Assembly: GCA_910577885.1 (NCBI GenBank)
Contig: CAJTNK010000014.1
Coordinates: 4,452 to 26,785 of the forward strand
Source: an uncultured Rikenella sp.
Lineage (GTDB): Bacteria > Bacteroidota > Bacteroidia > Bacteroidales > Rikenellaceae
Reading direction: 5' to 3'
Length of the DNA: 22,334 nt
Below the pieces are notes generated by a model. That model ran no database searches. It saw only the letters and a program-made list of their open reading frames with translations, and was not told where the DNA came from. The translations under genes and the position numbers were made by a program. Within the stretch, counting starts at the first letter, position 1. The number at the start of each line of letters is the position of its first letter. Of the stretch, positions 6,502-13,997 are shown one piece after another.

Positions 6502-7668
6502 TTACTGCCCCACGTTCCCCGTCCAAGTATTCGGAACCCAAGTCCCGATCGTTCCGCCACCGCTCGCCTCCAAGAAATCACCCAGCGTACCATCCGTCCC
6601 CCAAGCCGGATTGCTCCAAGCACCGATCGTAAACTGAGACTCCGGAACATCCCCCAAATCGGTATCGGTCCCCCAAGTCGGCGTCGCCCACGGTGCAACG
6701 GTCATCGTCAACTCAATAACCGCCTGGTTCGACTTCATCGTGAACTTATAATGGTTCCCGGCAGCAAATGTCAGGTCCATGTCCTTGGCAACCAACGTAT
6801 AGTCCGTCCCCCCCATCGTCAACACAAACTCTCCGGTCACCTTATCCCCGCCAACAGCCGCCACATTACCCTTCGGCAACACAAGCCCGCTGGCCAACGA
6901 AATCTGCTCCGTAGCACCAGTCGCATCCGCCGGATCCTTATGATCACCGGCCGTCGTCTTGTCAACCACACCAATCTCAACAACATTCCCCGCAAGTCCA
7001 ACCCCTACCGGCAAATTGCCTCCGACCGTATAATCCACCGGACCGGCAACCATCCCTTTCAACGTCACTTTCTTAAGCTCCAACCCCTGATTCGCCGTCC
7101 CAACCAGCTCATCGGCGAACTTCACCGCAAAACTCACCTTCGAACACTTATGGTTGAACAACAACTCAACCTTCGAACTGGTCTTATTAATAATCGCCCC
7201 GGACTTCAAACACCCCAAAAAATCCACCCCATTGGCAATCCCTTTCACCGTCTGATTATCGGTCTCGATCTTCCGCGCCGGAGAATAAGCATAGAAATCG
7301 TACGTCCCATTGCTCAACTCCATCCCCTGCGGCGTCCCCCCGGTGACCTCCTTCCCGTCAGCATCCACATCGCAAGCCACCATCGAAGTCCCATCGCTCT
7401 GCACCTTATAAGTCTTCGAATCGACATACGTATCCTTCGACAAATCCGGAGCCGCCCCACCTGCCGCCCGACGGTAAGCCACCACCCGAACCGTACTCCC
7501 CGCCTCCAAAAAAACATCCGCCTTCGTCGCCACACCGCTCACATCCAACCCTCCAGCCGAAAAACGGACCTCGCACCCCTCATCCGCAAACTCCAGCGGA
7601 CGACGCTGACACCCCGATACTACCAGCAACGAGGCCGCAATCACTAAACAATGTTTCATGTTCGTCAT
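6502..7668 (-). CDS. Fimbrillin-like lipoprotein (FimA/Mfa superfamily)
   Basis: The product has 388 residues from ATG 7668 or 385 from ATG 7659; both give the same signal peptide, with lipobox VSGC. The mature part has the features of Bacteroidales Mfa-like fimbrillins: an early 'VRFSAGG...ATKADVFLEAGSTVRVVAYRR' strand block, then 'GTYDFYAYSPA', a mid-protein 'FNHKCSKVSFAVKF' and a late 'AAGNHYKFTMK' before a Trp-rich tail. The tail contains loosely repeated W-(T/S)xPxWGTD blocks (about residues 325-388). Such proteins are exported as lipoproteins, processed and assembled as fimbrial shaft or anchor subunits. It is the first gene of the operon that contains the DGR target, behind an invertible promoter. 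Whether it is shaft, anchor or accessory subunit cannot be told from sequence alone. Confidence 0.78.
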   Translation of the reverse strand: MTNMKHCLVIAASLLVVSGCQRRPLEFADEGCEVRFSAGGLDVSGVATKADVFLEAGSTVRVVAYRRAAGGAAPDLSKDTYVDSKTYKVQSDGTSMVACDVDADGKEVTGGTPQGMELSNGTYDFYAYSPARKIETDNQTVKGIANGVDFLGCLKSGAIINKTSSKVELLFNHKCSKVSFAVKFADELVGTANQGLELKKVTLKGMVAGPVDYTVGGNLPVGVGLAGNVVEIGVVDKTTAGDHKDPADATGATEQISLASGLVLPKGNVAAVGGDKVTGEFVLTMGGTDYTLVAKDMDLTFAAGNHYKFTMKSNQAVIELTMTVAPWATPTWGTDTDLGDVPESQFTIGAWSNPAWGTDGTLGDFLEASGGGTIGTWVPNTWTGNVGQ

Positions 7669-7729
7669 GCCTGTTATCTTCTTTCGTAACCGCCTGCAAA
7701 CCAAAGGAATACAAGCAGAAACCTTACTT

Positions 7730-7748
7730 TTAACCGTTCGATTAAATA
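7730..7748 (+). repeat. Left inverted repeat of the invertible segment
   Basis: Nineteen bp with core CGTTCGATTAA. It pairs with 7895-7913 with mismatches at two positions. It lies between the promoter and the fimbrillin start codon, so inversion would disconnect the two. Confidence 0.82.
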
Positions 7749-7760
7749 CTAATACAGTCA

Positions 7761-7792
7761 CAAATGTATGACAAGTATTTGTAACAACCAAA
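7761..7792 (-). promoter_or_regulatory. Promoter of the fimbrillin-DGR target operon, within the invertible segment
   Basis: On the minus strand it reads TTTG, 20 nt, TACATTTG, an exact match to the Bacteroidota consensus TTTG-N19-21-TAnnTTTG. Transcription would begin near 7754, leaving a leader of about 85 nt that includes the left inverted repeat. Confidence 0.75.
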
Positions 7793-7894
7793 AAATTTTG
7801 TCCGAAACGACTCTTTACACACGGATTAACACGCTTTTTCGATATGACAAAATGACCGGACGATACGATTTCAACGATGACCGATACCACTTTA

Positions 7895-7913
7895 TTTTTA
7901 ATCGAACGATTAA
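7895..7913 (-). repeat. Right inverted repeat of the invertible segment
   Basis: On the minus strand it reads TTAATCGTTCGATTAAAAA, the inverted copy of 7730-7748. It stands on the invertase side of the switch. Confidence 0.82.
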
Positions 7914-7923
7914 TTGAATAGCT

Positions 7924-7941
7924 ACTTTTTGAAAACAAAAA
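7924..7941. repeat. Small hairpin beside the switch
   Basis: CTTTTTG-AAAA-CAAAAAG is a perfect 7-bp hairpin just outside the right inverted repeat, in the leader of the invertase gene. A similar palindrome opens the dispersed element at 10784. It may insulate the two transcription units, but the role is not clear. Confidence 0.4.
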
Positions 7942-8039
7942 GACACATTTATACCGATATTTATTATACGAAGACTTTAAAATGGCTAAAAACGTACTTA
8001 CATTAACCTATTTATTAAATTCCAATATCATTTTTCGCT

Positions 8040-8645
8040 ATGGTTATCGCTTATTTGAGAGTCAGCACCGAAAAACAACATCTCGAAAATCAACAACTCG
8101 AAATCTCGAAATTCGCCGAAAAACGAGGGATCACCATCGACAAATGGGTCACCGAAATTGTCAGCGGGAAAACGAAACGTTCCGAACGACGGCTCGGTGC
8201 ACTCATCCGAAGGCTCAAAAAGGGCGACACGCTCATCGTCACCGAACTCTCCAGGCTCAGCCGAACACTCCTCGATATCATGTCGATCCTGAACACCTGC
8301 ATGCAAAAACAGATCACCATCTACAGCACCAAAGACGGATACGCCTTCGACAACAATATCAACAGCAAGGTGTTGGCCTTCGCCTTCGGACTCGTCGCCG
8401 AGATCGAGCACAACCTCATCTCGCTCCGAACCAAAGAGGCACTCGCACTCAAAAAAGCCGAAGGAGTCCGCATCGGACGACCCGTCGGAAGCCGAGTCAA
8501 GCTCCAAAGGCTGATCGACGACAAGAAAAAGGTGCTCGACATGCTGAAACAAGGCATCCCGATCGCGCACATCTGCCGCGAATACCAGGTCTCGCGCGGA
8601 GTCTTCTACAAATTCCGCGACCGATACGCCGGTGCGATCTGCTAA
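8040..8645 (+). CDS. Serine recombinase, Hin/Mpi-type DNA invertase
   Basis: The product has 201 residues, the usual length of small invertases. It opens with MVIAYLRVST, carrying the catalytic serine (Ser9). A catalytic-domain helix TELSRLSRTLLDI follows, then FAFGLVAEIEHNLISLRTKEAL, the dimer-interface E-helix type of sequence. The C-terminal part (about 135-201) has GRPVGSRVK followed by a helix-turn-helix IAHICREYQVSRGVFYKF. Such enzymes bind inverted repeats, form a synaptic complex and invert the DNA between them. The nearest substrate is the 7730-7913 segment just upstream. Like Mpi of Bacteroides fragilis, it could also act on distant sites. No other candidate inverted repeat of this type was seen in the window. 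Confidence 0.9.
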   Translation: MVIAYLRVSTEKQHLENQQLEISKFAEKRGITIDKWVTEIVSGKTKRSERRLGALIRRLKKGDTLIVTELSRLSRTLLDIMSILNTCMQKQITIYSTKDGYAFDNNINSKVLAFAFGLVAEIEHNLISLRTKEALALKKAEGVRIGRPVGSRVKLQRLIDDKKKVLDMLKQGIPIAHICREYQVSRGVFYKFRDRYAGAIC

Positions 8646-8669
8646 CCGATCCCCGACCCGGCACAACAA

Positions 8670-8711
8670 GCGCGGGCGGTGGCTCCATCCTTTCGGAGCC
8701 ACCGCCCGCGC
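8670..8711. terminator. Strong hairpin between convergent genes
   Basis: A perfect 17-bp GC-rich stem (8670-8686 and 8695-8711) has an 8-nt loop and is followed by GGTTTTCAT on the plus strand. It lies 24 bp after the invertase stop and before the stop of the convergent DoxX gene. Confidence 0.75.
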
Positions 8712-8736
8712 GGTTTTCATACTATAATGATATTTT

Positions 8737-9177
8737 CTACCTCTCCTCCGCGTGAACCAACGTCCGACCGACCAGGTAGTCGATCGAGCATCGGCCCGGT
8801 CCCGCAATGAAAATCACCACACACATACCCACATACAGCAGCGGAAGTTCGATACCGCCGAACGTCGTAGCCGAGAGCGTCGTCATGGCCATTATCATGG
8901 CGAAGACCATCGGCACGACGGCGAACCGGGTGAGTATCCCGGCGATGACCATCAGCGAGCACCCCACCTCGACCAGAATAATCATCACCAGCGACGCCGC
9001 CGCGCCCCAGCCGATCGGATCCGGGAATCCCTCGCGCAGCGCGCCGAAATTCAACAGCTTGGCAATTCCGTGCGAGAGCATCATGCCTCCCACGAAGAGA
9101 CGCAACACCAAGAGGGCCAAATTCATATACCGGTCCGAGAGCAGGAACCGAAGCCATGGGTTTTGATAGGTTTTCAT
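8737..9177 (-). CDS. DoxX-family membrane protein
   Basis: The product has 146 residues from the ATG at 9177 (MKTYQNPWLRFL). It shows four hydrophobic segments at roughly 20-40, 60-83, 87-108 and 113-130. The first contains the DoxX-type motif LLVLRLFVGGMMLSHGIAKL, with GGMMLxHG, and GWGAAASLVMIILVEVGCSL is the second. DoxX/DoxD-like proteins are small inner-membrane proteins of mixed and mostly unproven role, some tied to quinone or redox stress. It lies 148 bp downstream of uxaC on the same strand, but I see nothing that ties it functionally to uronate use. Confidence 0.85.
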   Translation of the reverse strand: MKTYQNPWLRFLLSDRYMNLALLVLRLFVGGMMLSHGIAKLLNFGALREGFPDPIGWGAAASLVMIILVEVGCSLMVIAGILTRFAVVPMVFAMIMAMTTLSATTFGGIELPLLYVGMCVVIFIAGPGRCSIDYLVGRTLVHAEER

Positions 9178-9325
9178 TTCGAACGATAATTTATTTGTTT
9201 TGGTCAATAGGTTTTTCCCGTAGCCCTAAACAAACACCGTGCAATTTTTGCATTTTTCGTCCAAAAAACCGCCCTTTCCCCCTATTCCCGCTCCGTCCGC
9301 CAAGCCCTCTTCGCCTCAGAATCCC

Positions 9326-10733
9326 TCAGAATCCGAAATAGCTCTTCGCGTTGCCGTAACAGATATTTTCGACCATCCGCCCCACCGCCTCCATCTCCGT
9401 GTACGGGATTCTGCCCCGCTCCACGTCGCGTCCCAGGATGTCGCACAGCAGCCGACGGAAATACTCATGCCGCGGGAACGACAAAAAACTGCGCGAGTCG
9501 GTCAACATCCCCACAAACCGGCTCAAGAGCCCGTAATCCGACAAGATGTTCAGCTGCCTCTCCATCCCGTTCAAGTGGTCCGAGAACCACCAAGCCGCCC
9601 CGTACTGCATCTTCCCGGCCACCGTTCCGTCCTGAAAGTTGCCCGCCATGGCCGCCATCGCCTCGCCGTCCTTCGGATTGAGGTTGTAGACAACCGTCCG
9701 CGCCAACCGTCCCTCGCGCTCCAACCGGTCCAAAAAACGCCCCATCGCCCGGGCCACCGGTTGGTCGTCCAACGAATCGGCCCCGGCATCCGCCCCGTAA
9801 CCTCGCATCAGCCGCGTCCGGTTGTTGCGCAACGGCCCCACATGGAACTGTTGCGCCCAACCCCGTTCGGCATTCATGACCGCCAGGTGGTAGAGCATCC
9901 CCGACCGGAAAACCGCCCGTTCGGTTTCTGTCAGTCCCCTCCCCCGCCGCAGCACGGCAAAAAGCGACTCCAAGCCACCGTCCGTGAACTCCTCGCCGTA
10001 GAACGTATCCAGCCCATGGTCCGAGAGACGACACCCCGCCGCGGCAAAAACCCGCTGCCGCTCGCGCAAGGCCTCCAGCAGCTCGGCAAAATTCCCGATC
10101 GACCTCCCCGCCACCTCCGACAACCTATTTATATAGGTATTCCACCCCTCCGGATCCTCGACCGCCATCACGCGGTCAGGCCGCCACGTCGGCCACATCC
10201 GCGGCTCCCCCTCCGCTCTGCTCGCCGCATAGGCCCGGTGATACTCCAACGAATCCGCCGGATCGTCGGTCGTACAAATCACCTCGACCCCCATCCGACG
10301 CAGCAGGCCCCGGGCCGAAAAATCCGCCGCAACAACGCATTGCAAGCCTCGTACACCTCCCGCGCACTCTCCGGCTTCAACAAGGTATCGATACCGAAAT
10401 ATCGCTTCAGTTCCAAAGCGGTCCAATGGTACAACGGATTCCGCATCGTCTGCGGAACCGTCTGCGCCCATCGCTCGAACTTCTCCCAATCCGACGCCGC
10501 GCCGGTCACATACCGCTCCTCGATCCCCGCCGCACGCATCGCACGCCACTTGTAGTGGTCTCCGCCCAACCAAAGCTGCGCTACATTCTCGGCCCGAAAA
10601 TCCTCGGCCACCGCCTCGGCGACAAATGATTATGATAATCGACGATCGGCATCCGCTCAGCATGTCCATGATACAACGCCCGACCCGCATCCGTCTCCAA
10701 CAAAAAATCATCGTGTATAAAAACTCTTTCCAT
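9326..10733 (-). pseudogene. uxaC: Glucuronate isomerase, interrupted by two frameshifts
   Basis: UxaC interconverts D-glucuronate and D-fructuronate, the first cytosolic step of the hexuronate pathway. The family sequence is present end to end but split over three frames. Frame one starts at ATG 10733 (MERVFIHDDFLLE...MPIVDYHNHLSP, with the His-x-His metal site). It would stop early unless one base is restored near 10608-10616. Frame two then gives VAEDFRAENVAQLWLGGDHYKWRAMR to EVYEACNALLRR. A second single-base loss near 10317-10330, beside a run of five A on the plus strand, leads to frame three (DFSARGLLRRMGVEVICTTDDP to the stop at 9326). All other parts look conserved, including CTTDDPADSLEYH and NLNPKDG. 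Two nearby one-base losses may be sequencing errors, since the rest of the pathway is intact. Otherwise this is a recent pseudogene. Confidence 0.88.
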
Positions 10734-10783
10734 AATATCGTACTTTTAATTGATTACCCGGTCTTTGGCTACGAGCCGGAACT

Positions 10784-11041
10784 GTTCTTTTTGTGAACAA
10801 AAAGAACCAAAAAAACTTTCGGGAATGCTGTCGCATTCCATGGGCTGCCGTAGTCAAGAGCCTTGGAGCCTTTCTTTTGGGGTGGCCTTTTGTGGGCGCG
10901 CCTAAGGTTTTTCACAGCCTAAAAGCGCGTCCACAAAAAGTGCCACCCCAACAACGGGCCAAAGCATTAGCTTGCGGATGCCTCATACAAAGCGTATGCT
11001 AGCTCAAAAGTTTTTGGTGCCGCTTTTTTCAAAAAGCGGCA
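10784..11041. repeat. Interspersed palindromic element between uxuA and uxaC
   Basis: The element begins with an 11-bp-arm palindrome (GTTCTTTTTGT-GA-ACAAAAAGAAC, 10784-10807). It contains a long imperfect inverted repeat (10879-10901 and 10925-10949, GGGGTGGC...GCGCGC against GCGCGT...GCCACCCC). Near its right end is AGCGTATGCTAGCT (10991-11004), also found at 200-213. Its right end (CAAAAAGCGG) partly mirrors its left. It fills almost all of the gap 10734-11073, which holds no gene, and it splits the uronate operon. It is probably a non-autonomous, MITE- or BIME-like repeat. Confidence 0.6.
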
Positions 11042-11073
11042 GTCCCCTCCCGTCGCTAAAATCCGGTTATAAA

Positions 11074-12303
11074 TTAAAAGTAGGTTTTAGTAGGGAAGAG
11101 GGTTTTAGCGATACCCATTTCGAGACCTCGGAGTTCGGCGAGTCCTTTGAGTCGTCCGATGGCCGAGTAACCCGGATAGGTCTGTTTTTTGAGGTCGTCG
11201 AGCATTTGGTGTCCGTGGTCCGGCCGGAGCGGAATCGGCAGTCCGGTGCGTTGCATCGCACTGACCAGCGCCCGCATGATCGCATACATATCGATACTGC
11301 CTTCCAGGTGGTTAGCCTCGTAGAAGTTTCCTTGCGCATCCCGTTCGGTGCTTCGGAGGTGGGCAAAATGGATGCGACCGGCGCCACCGAATCGTTCGGC
11401 CATGGCCGGCAGGTCGTTGTCGGGTCGGATGCTGAGCGACCCCGTGCAGAAGCAGAGTCCGTTCGAGCGGTTCGGCACCGCTTCGACCAGCCGTTCGAAG
11501 TCCTCGGCACAGCTCATGATGCGGGGGAGCCCCAACAATCGATACGGCGGGTCGTCCGGATGGATCGCCAGCCGCACGCCGACCTCGTCGGCCACCGGCG
11601 CCACCTCCCGGAGAAACAGCACGAGGTGTTCCCGCAACGCGGCATCCGTGATATCGCGGTATAATTCCAGCCCCGCGCGGATGTTTTCAAGCGAGAAACT
11701 TTCGTCGGCCCCCGGCAATCCCATCAGGACGCTGGCCGTCAACGTTTCGACCTCCTCGGAGGTCATCCTCGCGTACCGTTCCTCGGCGCGTTGCACCTCC
11801 TCCCGGCTGTAATCCTGCTCGGCCCCCTCCCGCCTCAGAACATAGAGGTCGAAGGCCACGAAAGCCGCCCGTTCGAACCGCAAGGCCCGCGAACCGTCCG
11901 GCAGCTCGTAGGCGACGTTCGTCCGGGTCCAGTCCAACACCGGCATGAAATTGTAGGTCACCACCGGAACCCGCGCCGCCGCGAGGTTCCGCAGACTCTC
12001 CTTGTAGTTTTCGATGTGTCGCCGATAGTCTCCCCGGCGGGTCTTGATCTCCTCGCTCACCGGGAGACTCTCCACCACATGCCACGTCAGTCCGGCCGCC
12101 TCGATGGCCGCCTTGTAACGTTCGATCTCTGCCAGCGGCCACACCTCGCCCGGCGCGATATGGTGCAGCGCGCTCACCACTCCTTCGGCCCCGGCCTGCC
12201 GAATGTCGGCCAACGACACCGGATCGTTCGGCCCGTACCAACGCATCGTCTGTTCGAACCGTACCGTAGTGCTCTGTTCCATCTGTTTTTGTGCTGTTTC
12301 CAT
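11074..12303 (-). CDS. uxuA: Mannonate dehydratase
   Basis: The product has 409 residues from ATG 12303. The E. coli enzyme has about 394, and the family start corresponds to FEQTMRWYGPNDPVSL near residue 15. UxuA dehydrates D-mannonate to 2-keto-3-deoxygluconate in the cytosol. Recognisable blocks are the N-terminal WYGPNDPVSLADIRQAGAEG, ALHHIAPGEVW, YNFMPVLDWTRT, AIHPDDPP, CFCTGSL, HFAHLR and RPDHGHQM. The His, Asp and Cys of these blocks include the metal-binding and catalytic residues of the xylose-isomerase-like barrel. It starts 7 bp after the SDR gene ends, so the two are cotranscribed. No frame defects are seen. Confidence 0.95.
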   Translation of the reverse strand: METAQKQMEQSTTVRFEQTMRWYGPNDPVSLADIRQAGAEGVVSALHHIAPGEVWPLAEIERYKAAIEAAGLTWHVVESLPVSEEIKTRRGDYRRHIENYKESLRNLAAARVPVVTYNFMPVLDWTRTNVAYELPDGSRALRFERAAFVAFDLYVLRREGAEQDYSREEVQRAEERYARMTSEEVETLTASVLMGLPGADESFSLENIRAGLELYRDITDAALREHLVLFLREVAPVADEVGVRLAIHPDDPPYRLLGLPRIMSCAEDFERLVEAVPNRSNGLCFCTGSLSIRPDNDLPAMAERFGGAGRIHFAHLRSTERDAQGNFYEANHLEGSIDMYAIMRALVSAMQRTGLPIPLRPDHGHQMLDDLKKQTYPGYSAIGRLKGLAELRGLEMGIAKTLFPTKTYF

Positions 12304-12310
12304 GAGCTTT

Positions 12311-13144
12311 TTATACCCCCGAGAAGATCGAAAAACCGCCGTCGACCGGCACCACAACGCCCGTCACGAAAGCCGACGCATCCGAAGCGAGCCATCCGAG
12401 CGTTCCGTTGAGCTCCTCCGGCTCGCCGAAACGACCGTACGGCGTGGCCGCCAGGATATCCCTCGACCGTTCGGTCAGTGACCCGTCCGGATGGGTGAGC
12501 AGCGTGCGGTTCTGCTCCGTGAGAAAGAACCCCGGCGCAATGGCGTTGACCCGAACCCCTTCACCGAATTTACGCACCATCTCGACGGCCATCCAACGCG
12601 TGAAGTTATCGATCGCCGCCTTCGACGCCGAGTAGCCTACCACACGGGTAATCACCCCCTGCGCCGCCATTGACGAGATGTTGATGATACTCCCCTTCCG
12701 ACCGTCGCCCCGACGGGCCATCGCCTGGCCGAACACCAAGGTCGGCAGCACGGTGCCCATGAAATTCAAGTCCACCACCCGCCGCATCGCCTCGGCATCG
12801 AGATCGAAGATCGTCTGGTCCGGGGCAATGGTCGCTCCGGCTTGATTTCCACCAGCTGCATTAATCAAAATATCGGGTTCCCCCCACTCCGCCATAAGCC
12901 GCTCGCACGCCCGCTCCAAAGCCGCTTTGTCGAGCACATCGGCCTCCAAGAAGAGAGTCTCGCCCCCCGTAGCACGGGCAATTTCAGCCGCTTGGGCCTC
13001 TCCCCGCCCCGCGTCCCGGCCGAGAATCGCCACCCGCGCCCCCTGCTGCGACAAGAACAACGCCATACTGCTCCCCAGCACCCCATAACCGCCCGTGACC
13101 ACCGCGATACGTCCCGCGAGGTCATACAAGTTGTTTTCGTTCAT
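12311..13144 (-). CDS. SDR-family D-mannonate oxidoreductase (fructuronate reductase)
   Basis: The product has 277 residues. It is a classical short-chain dehydrogenase: a Rossmann start with TGGYGVLGSS at residues 17-26, a NAAGG motif near 94-98, and a catalytic Ser within INISSM plus YSASK (Tyr and Lys) around 155-170. APGFF follows and VPVDGGF closes the sequence. In Bacteroidota an SDR next to uxuA takes the place of the longer E. coli UxuB and reduces D-fructuronate to D-mannonate with NAD(P)H. The substrate is inferred from the position 7 bp before uxuA and the presence of uxaC. It is the first gene of the operon. A general gluconate-type SDR is the alternative. Confidence 0.85.
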   Translation of the reverse strand: MNENNLYDLAGRIAVVTGGYGVLGSSMALFLSQQGARVAILGRDAGRGEAQAAEIARATGGETLFLEADVLDKAALERACERLMAEWGEPDILINAAGGNQAGATIAPDQTIFDLDAEAMRRVVDLNFMGTVLPTLVFGQAMARRGDGRKGSIINISSMAAQGVITRVVGYSASKAAIDNFTRWMAVEMVRKFGEGVRVNAIAPGFFLTEQNRTLLTHPDGSLTERSRDILAATPYGRFGEPEELNGTLGWLASDASAFVTGVVVPVDGGFSIFSGV

Positions 13145-13237
13145 GCTCAGTTTTGCTGATATTTGGTGTTAGTAGTCACGTAAAAATAACGAATCCTCAC
13201 CATTTTATCACGCCTACTGGCCGGAGAAAGACAAAAA

Positions 13238-13271
13238 AAGGCGTCTTGCTTTTTTCAAAGCAAGACGCCTT
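13238..13271 (-). terminator. Rho-independent terminator after tRNA-Asp
   Basis: A 15-bp stem (13238-13252 and 13257-13271, AAGGCGTCTTGCTTT and complement) with a 4-nt loop is followed on the minus strand by TTTTTGTC. It lies about 12 bp after the tRNA 3' end. Confidence 0.8.
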
Positions 13272-13282
13272 CGTGTCGGAAG

Positions 13283-13356
13283 CGGTGCGGACGAGACTCG
13301 AACTCGCGACCCCCTGCGTGACAGGCAGGTATTCTAACCAGCTGAACTACCGCACC
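13283..13356 (-). tRNA. tRNA-Asp (GTC)
   Basis: The minus strand folds as a 74-nt cloverleaf. The acceptor is GGTGCGG/CCGCACC with discriminator G, the D arm contains AGCTGGTTAGA, the anticodon loop is CTGTCAC with GTC, and the T arm contains GTTCGAGTC. CCA is not encoded. Anticodon and G73 both fit aspartate. Confidence 0.96.
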
Positions 13357-13398
13357 ATTCCTCGCGCAGAACCGGAAGCTCCCCCCCGATTGCGATTG

Positions 13399-13430
13399 CA
13401 AATATAGAACCCTTTATCCGAAATTGCAAA
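13399..13430 (-). promoter_or_regulatory. Promoter of tRNA-Asp
   Basis: On the minus strand it reads TTTG, 20 nt, TATATTTG, an exact Bacteroidota consensus, placed about 43 bp before the tRNA. Confidence 0.75.
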
Positions 13431-13445
13431 CCCCCGACCGAAAAA

Positions 13446-13997
13446 TTATTCTCCTTTCTCGAAAAAAGAGAACTGCACACTCCCATAACTTCTTCGTTCA
13501 CAAAAATTTGGATATTCCGAAAAATCTTTCTCCGCCGAATGCTCCAGAACGAAAATTCCCCCCTCGCGCACGAAACCGCCCCCGAGCACCAAGCCCGGCA
13601 AAGTCTCGATCCCTTCCATGTCGTACGGCGGGTCGGCAAAGACGATATCGAACTGCTGATCCCCGAGCCCGGCCATCGTGCGGAGGTAAACAAAAGCGTT
13701 GGTCTTCACACTTTGGATCTGCCCGAAATCCAATTCGCGGGCCGTTTCGGCAATGAACCGCTGGTGGAGCGGATTCATCTCCACCGACACCACCCGCACC
13801 GCCCCCCGCGAAGCGAATTCGTAGCTAATAGATCCCGTCCCGGAAAAGAGGTCCAACACCGTAGCCTCCTCCAGATCATACCGGTTCTGAAGGACGTTGA
13901 ACAGGTTCTCTTTCGCGAAATCCGTCGTGGGCCGTGCCCGGAAATTGCGTGGCGGAACGATCTGTTTGCGCCGCCGAGTGCCGCCTACTATCCGCAT
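13446..13997 (-). CDS. rsmD: 16S rRNA (guanine-966-N2)-methyltransferase RsmD
   Basis: The product has 183 residues, the normal length. It begins MRIVGGTRRRKQI with the typical RPTTDFAKENLFN block. The SAM-binding motif is VLDLFSGTGSISYE (about 47-60) and the catalytic motif is FADPPYD (about 118-124), the (D/N)PPY signature of N2-guanine methyltransferases. It methylates G966 of 16S rRNA during 30S assembly. Its start overlaps the end of the DUF3822 gene by 10 bp, so the two are translationally coupled. Confidence 0.94.
   Translation of the reverse strand: MRIVGGTRRRKQIVPPRNFRARPTTDFAKENLFNVLQNRYDLEEATVLDLFSGTGSISYEFASRGAVRVVSVEMNPLHQRFIAETARELDFGQIQSVKTNAFVYLRTMAGLGDQQFDIVFADPPYDMEGIETLPGLVLGGGFVREGGIFVLEHSAEKDFSEYPNFCERRSYGSVQFSFFEKGE

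Larger units (their letters stand above)
7730..7913. promoter_or_regulatory. Invertible promoter segment (phase-variation switch)
   Basis: Inverted repeats at 7730-7748 (TTAACCGTTCGATTAAATA) and 7895-7913 match at 17 of 19 positions and flank 146 bp. The only strong promoter for the leftward fimbrial operon lies inside, and a Hin/Mpi-type serine recombinase gene starts 127 bp to the right. This layout matches the invertible promoters controlled by serine invertases in Bacteroides. In the orientation given, the promoter faces the fimbrillin gene. After inversion it would face the invertase gene. Confidence 0.85.

Noticed and set aside
8040..8645. Transposon resolvase or IS607-type transposase
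   Set aside because: Length, a C-terminal helix-turn-helix and the adjacent inverted repeats around a promoter fit an invertase better. No transposon ends were seen.
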